Shown one piece after another: positions 57,257 to 64,000 of a stretch of DNA of 64,000 bases. This stretch comes from Limnobacter humi (GTDB lineage: Bacteria; Pseudomonadota; Gammaproteobacteria; Burkholderiales; Burkholderiaceae_B): assembly GCF_024518835.1 (NCBI RefSeq), contig NZ_JANIGO010000002.1:749522-813521 (forward strand). Direction: 5' to 3'. Within the stretch, counting starts at the first letter, position 1. The number at the start of each line of letters is the position of its first letter. The notes under the pieces are model-generated. The model had not been told where the DNA came from. It did no database searches and was given only the letters and a program-made list of their open reading frames with translations. The translations under genes and the position numbers were made by a program.

Positions 57257-57838
57257 TTAAGCGCCGTAGTTGGCCTCTGCAAACTTCCAGTTCACCAGTT
57301 TGAAGAATGTTTCAACATACTTGGGACGCAGATTGCGGAAATCGATGTAGTAGGCGTGCTCCCACAGGTCGCAAGTCAACAGGGGCTTGTCGGCCGTGGT
57401 CAGTGGCGTGGCTGCATTGCTGGTGTTCACAATGTCAACAGATCCATCGGCTTTCTTGACCAGCCATGTCCAGCTGGAACCGAAGTTGCCCACGCATGAC
57501 TTCGTGAAGGCTTCTTGGAAAGCCTCAAAACTGCCCCACTTGGCGTTGATGGCAGCAGCCAGGGCGCCGGAAGGCTGACCACCACCATTGGGGCTCAGGC
57601 CGTTCCAGTAAAATGTGTGGTTCCAGATCTGAGCGGCGTTGTTGAACACGCCACCGGTGGACTTCTTCACGATGTCTTCCAGGCTGGCGTTTTCAAATTC
57701 GGTGCCTTTAACCAAATTGTTCAGGTTGGTCACGTAGGCCTGGTGGTGCTTGCCGTAGTGGTACTCCAGGGTTTCTTTGGAGATGTGGGGGGCCAATGCA
57801 TCAAGGGCATAAGGCAATGCGGGCAAGGTGTGTTCCAT
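57257..57838 (-). CDS. sodB: iron superoxide dismutase
   Basis: 193 residues. Metal ligands are in [19 protein letters not shown] and [10 protein letters not shown]. The Gln/Gly pattern [11 protein letters not shown] near the active site marks the Fe form rather than the Mn form. It turns superoxide into H2O2 and O2 in the cytoplasm. ATG 57838 is chosen for the family start and the purine-rich GAGAGGAC before it. Confidence 0.97.
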   Translation of the reverse strand: MEHTLPALPYALDALAPHISKETLEYHYGKHHQAYVTNLNNLVKGTEFENASLEDIVKKSTGGVFNNAAQIWNHTFYWNGLSPNGGGQPSGALAAAINAKWGSFEAFQEAFTKSCVGNFGSSWTWLVKKADGSVDIVNTSNAATPLTTADKPLLTCDLWEHAYYIDFRNLRPKYVETFFKLVNWKFAEANYGA

Positions 57839-57893
57839 GGTGGTGTCCTCTCTCACTTCAAAATTGAACAGTTGATTCTAACTTGATTTCATT

Positions 57894-59246
57894 TCAAGGT
57901 TTGATCGCCGTGTCGTTTAGCGGGTGCACCGTCTGCACCGACAAATCCAGCCGACCATCACTCAGACGGGCCACCAAAGAATCCCCACGGCTAACGTTTC
58001 GAATGGAGCTCACCACCTGAGCCTGGTCGGGCCGCTCCAGGTAGGCATACCCACGCTCCAATGTGCGTTGCGGCGAGACCGCTTCCAACAGACCTGAATG
58101 TTGGGCCAATCTGGTCTCCAATCCAGTTACACATAGACTGGAGGCTCGAGTCAACGCAACACCGTGCCGATTCAATTGATCGGATACCTGCCGAAGGCCT
58201 TGACGCATCAGGCGTTGACCCAGGTCTGCATGCCGGTCGATGACGGCTGCATGCCGCTTGAGTGTGTCATCCAGCAAGGGCCTCAAACGGGTCTGCAACG
58301 CGCCCAGCCGGGTGGCCAATAAATCCACATGGGCAGAGGGTGTCACCAATCCCAGTTCTGCATGATCAATTCGTTGCGTGGCTTGCTCCAGGCAGCGTGC
58401 AACAGCCCCGTGAAGAGTTGCCCACAATGCATCAAGGTCGTTCAACAGGTCTTTCGTCGGACGGCTGACCAATTCGGCAGCGGCGGTCGGTGTTGCGGCC
58501 CGAATATCGGCTGCAAACTCGGCCAGGGTAATGTCTGTTTCATGGCCCACGCCCACCACGATCGGGGTGCGACAGGCGGCCACGGCACGGACCACTGCCT
58601 CGGTGTTGAAGGACCACAGATCTTCCAGACTACCGCCACCGCGACACAGGATCAATGCGGCATGTGCTCCCGCATCGGCTTTTTGCAGCGCCTGAACAAT
58701 TTGGGCTGCTGCAGCATCGCCTTGTACCGGTGTGTGATAAACCGTGTAGCGGACGTGCGGGGATCGTCGGGCCAAGGCCTGCCGGACATCGGCCAGGGCA
58801 GCGGCCTGTAGGGAGGTCACAATACCCACGTCAAATACCTGGGCAGGCAAGGCTTTTTTGCGCTCACGGTCGAACAACCCTTCAGCAGCAAGCTTGGCCT
58901 TGAGTTGCAAAAACTGCTCGTAAAGGTTGCCCAAACCCGCCTTTTTAAGCACATCAACCACCAACTGGACTTCACCACGCTGTTCATACAAGGCCAGTTG
59001 GGCCAAGACCTCCACCTTGTCTCCCAATTGCGGGGTAAAACCAGTCAACACGTTGCGAGGACGAAACATGACCGCCTTGAGTTGGGCTTGTTCGTCTTTC
59101 AAAGTGAAATACCAGTGACCTGACGATGCGCGCGTGAACGACGACAGCTCGCCCTGCAAACGAACCGCGCGGAACTGCTCACGGAAGGTGTCGTTGAGCA
59201 GGCGGGTGAACTGACTCACCGAGAAAAGCGTTTTGTTGTCAATCAT
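57894..59246 (-). CDS. xseA: exodeoxyribonuclease VII large subunit
   Basis: 450 residues. An N-terminal OB-fold (FTRLLNDTFREQFRAVRLQGELSSF start) and a catalytic region (GIVTSLQAAALADV, LILCRGGGSLEDLWSFN, GVGHETDITLAEFAADIRA) are followed by a coiled-coil tail. With XseB it degrades single-stranded DNA from both ends; xseB is not adjacent. It diverges from exbB over an AT-rich region. Confidence 0.96.
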   Translation of the reverse strand: MIDNKTLFSVSQFTRLLNDTFREQFRAVRLQGELSSFTRASSGHWYFTLKDEQAQLKAVMFRPRNVLTGFTPQLGDKVEVLAQLALYEQRGEVQLVVDVLKKAGLGNLYEQFLQLKAKLAAEGLFDRERKKALPAQVFDVGIVTSLQAAALADVRQALARRSPHVRYTVYHTPVQGDAAAAQIVQALQKADAGAHAALILCRGGGSLEDLWSFNTEAVVRAVAACRTPIVVGVGHETDITLAEFAADIRAATPTAAAELVSRPTKDLLNDLDALWATLHGAVARCLEQATQRIDHAELGLVTPSAHVDLLATRLGALQTRLRPLLDDTLKRHAAVIDRHADLGQRLMRQGLRQVSDQLNRHGVALTRASSLCVTGLETRLAQHSGLLEAVSPQRTLERGYAYLERPDQAQVVSSIRNVSRGDSLVARLSDGRLDLSVQTVHPLNDTAIKP

Positions 59247-59554
59247 TTAAAGGATTAATCAAGTACTTAGGAGGCCTCTATCGGGAATTTTCCACAAACG
59301 GTTAGCAAATTAACCAACACCTTGCAACAGGCCCGAAACAAACAACACTACAAACAAATTATTGATAAATAATGATTTTTTTCAATTCTGAAACATCACA
59401 AAAAGTTCATTTTCTGTGAAATCCATGATTTGTCAAAAATTTAGGCCAATTTTCCCCAAAGTTATCCACAATTGGCTGGCACCCGGGCAAAGCGGAATTT
59501 GTGTAATCTGGAAAAGTTCGCTAGAGTCGCGTTCTCTTTCAACAGGAGTCTACT
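59247..59554. other. AT-rich intergenic region between xseA and exbB
   Basis: 308 nt without a gene, much richer in A and T than its neighbours. It holds two DnaA-box-like 9-mers, TTTTCCACA at 59288 and TTATCCACA at 59462. TGATAAATAATGATT at 59363-59377 is a weak Fur-like match, of interest because exbB/exbD are often iron controlled. A promoter for exbB must be near the end. Confidence 0.55.
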
Positions 59555-60178
59555 GTGTGGTCCATTGTGTCTGCCGCCGGATGGCCCATTTGGCCGTTGA
59601 TTTTTGCCTCTGTGGTGGCTGTGGCCATCGTGATTGAACGCTTGGTGGCCTTAAAAGCCACAAAACTGTTTCCGGCCGACTTGGTGGGGGATGTGATCCG
59701 TACCCTGCCCCAATTCCGAGACCCTCAGAACATTCAGCGACTGGAGCAGCACAGCCCGCTGGGCAGTATTCTGGCCAGCGGGCTTTCAGCCTGGCGCGAT
59801 GCCAAACCGATTGAAGAACCCATGCAAACCCGCTTGGGGCAAATACAACACCACATGGACAAACACCTGGATGTGCTGTCCCTGATTGCCAGTGCCTCGC
59901 CGCTGATGGGACTGTTGGGCACGGTTGTCGGAATGATTGAGATTTTCGCGGTTCAGGGTGCCACCAGCCAAACGCCTGAAGCGTTGGCTGCAGGGATAGC
60001 AGTGGCGCTATACAACACGGCATTCGGATTGATTGTGGCGATTCCCGCGCTGGTGGCCTATCGGCTGTTGCGCATTCGAATCAATAACCTGCTGAACGCG
60101 CTGGAGGATTTGTTGTTACCGTTTGAGCGAGCCCTCGACAACAGCCGCCCAAGCCCAGCGCAACGCAAGGTCTCCTGA
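59555..60178 (+). CDS. exbB: MotA/TolQ/ExbB proton channel family protein
   Basis: 207 residues with three membrane segments: residues 10-30, 105-130 and 145-170. PLMGLLGTVVGMIEIF and IAVALYNTAFGLIVAIPALVAY are the conserved proton-channel helices. Starts at GTG 59555, with GGAG 7 nt before it. With ExbD it would energise TonB-dependent outer-membrane transport; tonB is not nearby, so the Tol-like role remains possible. Confidence 0.93.
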   Translation: MWSIVSAAGWPIWPLIFASVVAVAIVIERLVALKATKLFPADLVGDVIRTLPQFRDPQNIQRLEQHSPLGSILASGLSAWRDAKPIEEPMQTRLGQIQHHMDKHLDVLSLIASASPLMGLLGTVVGMIEIFAVQGATSQTPEALAAGIAVALYNTAFGLIVAIPALVAYRLLRIRINNLLNALEDLLLPFERALDNSRPSPAQRKVS

Positions 60179-60190
60179 GGGCGAGGGTCG

Positions 60191-60625
60191 ATGAAAATAC
60201 GCCGAGCCCGCAGCAGCACCCCCCCCGACATCAACTTCATTCCCTTGATTGACGTGCTGTTGGTGATTGTCATTTTTTTGGTGTGCACCACAACCTATGT
60301 GCGGCAAAGCCAGCTGAAAGTGGAGTTACCGGGCACGCAAGCAGCGCAAGCGGCGCAGAACACTGAAAAACCGCTGGTTGTGAAGGTGGGGGCCGATGGT
60401 AACTATGCCTTGGACGGTGAGCTCATCAACAGCGAAGCGGTGCTGAAGACCCGGCTAGAAGGCCTGCTTCGTCGAATGGCAAAGCCGGCCGATGGCCGTG
60501 TGGTGATTGAAGCCGATGCGACAGCGACCCACCAGTCGGTGGTGACTGTCATGGATGTGCTGGCATCCGTGGGCGTGGCCAAGGTGTCCATCGCCACCGC
60601 ATCCACAAACGTGCGGTCTCGCTAA
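60191..60625 (+). CDS. exbD: ExbD/TolR family biopolymer transport protein
   Basis: 144 residues. One membrane helix follows a short cytoplasmic segment, PDINFIPLIDVLLVIVIFLV, with the proton-relay Asp in IDVLL. The C-terminal periplasmic domain has RVVIEADATATHQSVVTVMD. It works with ExbB. lpxK starts 6 nt after it, a common Burkholderiales order. Confidence 0.95.
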   Translation: MKIRRARSSTPPDINFIPLIDVLLVIVIFLVCTTTYVRQSQLKVELPGTQAAQAAQNTEKPLVVKVGADGNYALDGELINSEAVLKTRLEGLLRRMAKPADGRVVIEADATATHQSVVTVMDVLASVGVAKVSIATASTNVRSR

Positions 60626-60631
60626 ATCAGC

Positions 60632-61723
60632 ATGCCAGCGCAAACGCCCCAACACAGCGCCACAGCCCGGCTGGAACGCTGGCTGAATGCGGTTTGGTAC
60701 CACCAGCACACACCCACAGCATTGGCCCGCATCGGCTTGGGCTTGTTGAGCGGTATTTACGGGGCACTCCGGTGGGCCACGCAACAGCGCCACCGGGCGC
60801 AACTGGCTAAACAAGCTCCTCGGCAACGCCCCTTGGTGTTGGTGGTGGGTAATCTGATTGCGGGGGGTGCCGGGAAAACCCCTGTGGTCATGGCGGTGTG
60901 CAAGACCATGACCAGCCGAGGTTTTCAGGTGGGCATCATCAGCCGTGGTTATGGGCGCACATCCAGCGAGATCATGGTGTACACCCCCAATCAACCCCAG
61001 CAGCTGGATGCCGCAGCCCTGGGCGACGAGCCCTTGTTTCTGGCCCAGACCACCGGGTGTCCGATTGCGGTGGGCGTGCGTCGAGCCGATGCATTCCAAG
61101 CCTTGTTGGCCATGCACCCTGAACTCGATTTGGTGGTGTCGGATGACGGCCTTCAACACACTCGTCTGGAGCGTCATGTTGAATGGGTGGTGTTTGACGG
61201 GCGCGGCGCAGGCAACGGCCGTTTGTTGCCGGCAGGCCCGCTTCGAGAGCCACTGAGCCGCCTGAATAACGTTGATGCGGTGTTGTGCACGCAGGGCACT
61301 GTTGGTGAATTGGCTGCACGCTTGCACCTGAACGCTGATGCCCACTGGCATGCCATCGCCGTCCGTTTGAACGGTTTCACGCAGGCTTCGACCAGGCTGC
61401 ATCGCAGCGTTCAAGAGGCTGTGGCCACCTGGCATGACAAAACAGTCACCGCCTTCACTGGTTTGGGTCATCCGAACAAACTGTTTGAAGCGATTGAGCA
61501 CAGTGGCATTCAGCTGTCGGTGCGCATGGGCCTACCTGACCACACTGATTATCCTGAGAACTTTTGCAGCACGCTGCCGGGCGATGTCTTGCTGACCAGC
61601 GGAAAAGATGCCGTAAAATTGCCCACAACCGATACACGTTTGTGGGTGGTCGACATTGACGTGACGCTGCCCACCGCGCTGCTTGACTCATTAGAGGAAC
61701 AACTTGGACTCACAACTGATTGA
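60632..61723 (+). CDS. lpxK: tetraacyldisaccharide 4'-kinase
   Basis: 363 residues. The P-loop is GNLIAGGAGKTPVV, followed by GIISRGYGRT and DLVVSDDGLQHTRL with the catalytic Asp. It phosphorylates the 4' position of the lipid A precursor at the inner membrane. A 58-residue gene starts within its last 20 nt, so it is translated with the small gene and kdsB. Confidence 0.97.
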   Translation: MPAQTPQHSATARLERWLNAVWYHQHTPTALARIGLGLLSGIYGALRWATQQRHRAQLAKQAPRQRPLVLVVGNLIAGGAGKTPVVMAVCKTMTSRGFQVGIISRGYGRTSSEIMVYTPNQPQQLDAAALGDEPLFLAQTTGCPIAVGVRRADAFQALLAMHPELDLVVSDDGLQHTRLERHVEWVVFDGRGAGNGRLLPAGPLREPLSRLNNVDAVLCTQGTVGELAARLHLNADAHWHAIAVRLNGFTQASTRLHRSVQEAVATWHDKTVTAFTGLGHPNKLFEAIEHSGIQLSVRMGLPDHTDYPENFCSTLPGDVLLTSGKDAVKLPTTDTRLWVVDIDVTLPTALLDSLEEQLGLTTD

Positions 61724-61880
61724 CATTCTGGTCTGCCCGCTGTGCAAAGGGCCGCTGGAAAAACGCCCCACGGATGGGTTTTTGGTGTGCAAGGCAGACC
61801 GACTGGCATTCCCAGTGCGGGATGGCATTCCGGTCATGTTGGTTGATCAGGCTGAGCCTGTGAACACCTCGGAGTCCTGA
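61704..61880 (+). CDS. Trm112/YcaR-like small zinc-ribbon protein
   Basis: 58 residues, too short for usual cutoffs and with a TTG start at 61704 that overlaps the lpxK end by 20 nt. GAGGAACAAC gives a ribosome site. It has CPLCKGPLE at residues 11-19 and a third Cys at residue 29; LAFPVRDGIPVML is the conserved end of the Trm112-like family (YcaR). A small protein at this lpxK-kdsB position is found in many Gram-negatives, role unclear. Confidence 0.92.
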   Translation: MDSQLIDILVCPLCKGPLEKRPTDGFLVCKADRLAFPVRDGIPVMLVDQAEPVNTSES

Positions 61881-61885
61881 AGACC

Positions 61886-62653
61886 ATGTTCAAAGCCGTC
61901 GTTCCTGCCCGCCACGCATCGACACGCCTGCCGGGAAAGCCGCTACTGGACATCGGTGGCAAGCCCATGGTGGTTCGCGTGGCTGAACAGGCGTTGAAGT
62001 CGGGCGCCGATGAGGTGTGGGTGGCCACAGACCACCCTGCCATCGAAGCAGCCTGCCGGTCAGAAGGCTTGAACGTGCTCATGACCCGTAGTGACTGGCC
62101 CACCGGAACCGACCGGCTGGCTGAAGTGGTTCAATTGCGGGGCTGGAGCGATGACACGGTGGTGGTGAATGTGCAGGGAGACGAGCCCCTGATCGACCCT
62201 GCCTTGATTGACCGCGTGGCCAAGGCTCTGCTGGATGGCGACCAAGCGATGGCGACCTGCGGGCACCCCATCGACGACCTGGACGAGTTTCGCAACCCGA
62301 ACGTGGTGAAAATTGCGCTGCGCAACGATGATGAAGCCCTGTATTTTTCGCGCGCACCGATTCCCTATCCACGCGACTACTTCAACAGTGGCTGCTCACC
62401 AGCCCTTGAACCAGCCGGACCCATCGGCATTCGACACATTGGTTTGTACGCCTACAAAGCGCACTTTTTGCGTCGCTTTCAAACCTTGTCCCCCGCACGG
62501 ATCGAGACACTTGAATCACTGGAACAACTGCGTGCCTTGGCCCACGGCTTCCGGATAAAAGTGTGTATGATTCATGAAGCCCCGCTTCCAGGGGTTGACA
62601 CTGCAGAAGATTTGGAACGGGTGCGTTCCCTGTTCGTGTCCCGTTCGGGCTGA
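61886..62653 (+). CDS. kdsB: 3-deoxy-manno-octulosonate cytidylyltransferase
   Basis: 255 residues. The N-terminal VVPARHASTRLPGKPLLDI and the VNVQGDEPLI motif are diagnostic, and IGLYAYKAHFLRRF is the conserved C-terminal part. It activates KDO with CTP for LPS core synthesis. GGAG precedes ATG 61886. Together with lpxK it provides the lipid A-KDO base of LPS. Confidence 0.98.
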   Translation: MFKAVVPARHASTRLPGKPLLDIGGKPMVVRVAEQALKSGADEVWVATDHPAIEAACRSEGLNVLMTRSDWPTGTDRLAEVVQLRGWSDDTVVVNVQGDEPLIDPALIDRVAKALLDGDQAMATCGHPIDDLDEFRNPNVVKIALRNDDEALYFSRAPIPYPRDYFNSGCSPALEPAGPIGIRHIGLYAYKAHFLRRFQTLSPARIETLESLEQLRALAHGFRIKVCMIHEAPLPGVDTAEDLERVRSLFVSRSG

Positions 62654-62737
62654 AAAGCATCTCGAAGCCACCCCGCCCAAAGTCTAGGTAAGTTTGCTGC
62701 AAGTTGAACGCCCTAGACTGCGCGTGGTTTTGAATAA

Positions 62738-63484
<747 letters not shown>

Positions 63485-63498
63485 CCTGCTCGGTATTA

Positions 63499-63527
63499 AA
63501 AAAGGAGGCTTCGGCCTCCTTTTTTAA
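63499..63527 (+). terminator. terminator of adk
   Basis: AAAAGGAGGC and GCCTCCTTTT arms with a 4-nt loop and T-run. It is also before the convergent murJ end. Confidence 0.9.
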
Positions 63528-63556
63528 TGTTGCACCGGCTGATCTGGCCCTCACAT

Positions 63557-64000
63557 TCACGCCGGCTTGCGGATCAACTTCCTCGGTGTCAAACCCATCA
63601 CGGCCAACGCAGCAAAGTAAACAACACCAGCCGCTGCAATCACCAGCAACACCCAAACAATTCGCAAGACTGGTTCTGCGCGCAAAGCAATCCAGTCAAA
63701 ATGCTGGTTGGCCAGTACCAGAACCACCGCCATGAATGCGCTGGCCGCCACGGTGCGCAACCAATATGCAGCCCAACCGGGTTTGGGTGTGTACAAACCG
63801 CGCTTGCGCAGCCCCATGAACAAAATCAGGGCGTTCAACATGGCCCCCAGGCCAATGGACAGTGGCAACCCAGCGTGGTCAAACAGCGGAACAAAAGCCA
63901 AGTTCATCAATTGCGTGGCCACCACCACACCAATGCCGATTTTCACAGGTGTGCGAATGTCCTGTTTGGCATAAAAGCCAGGTGCGAGAATCTTGATCAG
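63557..64000 (-). CDS. murJ: lipid II flippase MurJ, C-terminal part (gene continues past the window)
   Basis: The visible 147 codons read on through the edge at 64000 without a start. LIKILAPGFYAKQDIRTP followed by four to five hydrophobic segments is the C-terminal half of MurJ/MviN, which flips lipid II across the inner membrane. The 5' part lies outside the window, so the start cannot be given. The stop is at 63557. Convergent with adk. Confidence 0.93.
   Translation of the reverse strand: MIKILAPGFYAKQDIRTPVKIGIGVVVATQLMNLAFVPLFDHAGLPLSIGLGAMLNALILFMGLRKRGLYTPKPGWAAYWLRTVAASAFMAVVLVLANQHFDWIALRAEPVLRIVWVLLVIAAAGVVYFAALAVMGLTPRKLIRKPA

Noticed and set aside
59471-59506. sigma-54 type promoter ahead of exbB
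   Set aside because: TGGCAC is present but the GC element at the proper spacing is missing.
59247-59554. chromosomal origin of replication
   Set aside because: Only two DnaA-box-like sites, and no dnaA, dnaN, parAB or gidA gene near by.
60455-61501. 348-codon frame opposite lpxK and exbD
   Set aside because: Covers two well-conserved genes in antisense and has no family resemblance.

Overview
The window is a piece of a moderately GC-rich Gram-negative chromosome, almost certainly a betaproteobacterium of the order Burkholderiales. The reasons are the gene families and their order: ribF-ileS-lspA-coaBC-dut, exbB-exbD-lpxK-(Trm112-like)-kdsB-adk, fkpB-ispH, rpmB-rpmG, clpS-clpA, a second long IF-1 gene next to a cold-shock gene, and a fabG/thiolase/MaoC lipid cluster with a TetR gene. 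The layout and the acetate/propionate genes would fit a Limnobacter-like organism, but that genus is an inference from memory, not a measurement.

Region by region. 0.2-3.8 kb: an aldehyde dehydrogenase, hotdog thioesterase, DoxX-like membrane protein, rhodanese and Lon-N domain protein. 3.8-5.8 kb: long IF-1 and a cold-shock gene, then an overlapping pair of predicted RNA-directed proteins (NYN/LOTUS and YaiI). 5.8-14.1 kb: accessory metabolism with an Old Yellow Enzyme, a three-gene operon (serine-less alpha/beta-hydrolase lipoprotein, CmcJ-like oxygenase, glyoxalase-fold protein), an isomerase/thioesterase pair, LysR, cupin, PaiB-like and SDR genes. 14.1-20.6 kb: the most variable region, holding a hydrolase-TetR operon, a nitroreductase, an orphan amidase effector/lipoprotein immunity pair, an epimerase, a small secreted protein and a TumE-type toxin-antitoxin pair with a clear operator. 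It ends at tRNA-Ser(GGA), next to two perfect hairpins.

20.6-31.1 kb: short-chain carboxylate use (symporter, acetyl-CoA synthetase, YqhA-family protein, class I fumarase, propionyl-CoA synthetase), an iron-binding ABC protein and a TetR gene. 31.2-34.9 kb: fabG-like reductase, thiolase and MaoC hydratase in one direction, probably controlled by that TetR. 35-45 kb: GST, TrhO, a CBS-domain transporter, IspH/FkpB, RadC, L28/L33, a fatty-acid desaturase, an RsmB-type methyltransferase and PurN. 44.7-50.8 kb: the ribF-ileS-lspA-coaBC-dut housekeeping operon. 50.9-57.8 kb: a degenerate GGDEF membrane protein overlapping the end of clpA, then clpS, a second cold-shock gene, icd, a DUF192 protein and sodB. 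57.9-64 kb: xseA, exbB/exbD, lipid A and KDO genes, adk, and the 3' end of murJ running off the window.

The most interesting items are the amidase effector/immunity pair, the TumE-type toxin-antitoxin operator, the hydrolase whose nucleophile serine is glycine, the hydrolase-TetR operon with its own operator-like palindrome, and the tRNA-Ser-adjacent variable region as a whole. I see no CRISPR array, insertion sequence, integrase or rRNA gene.
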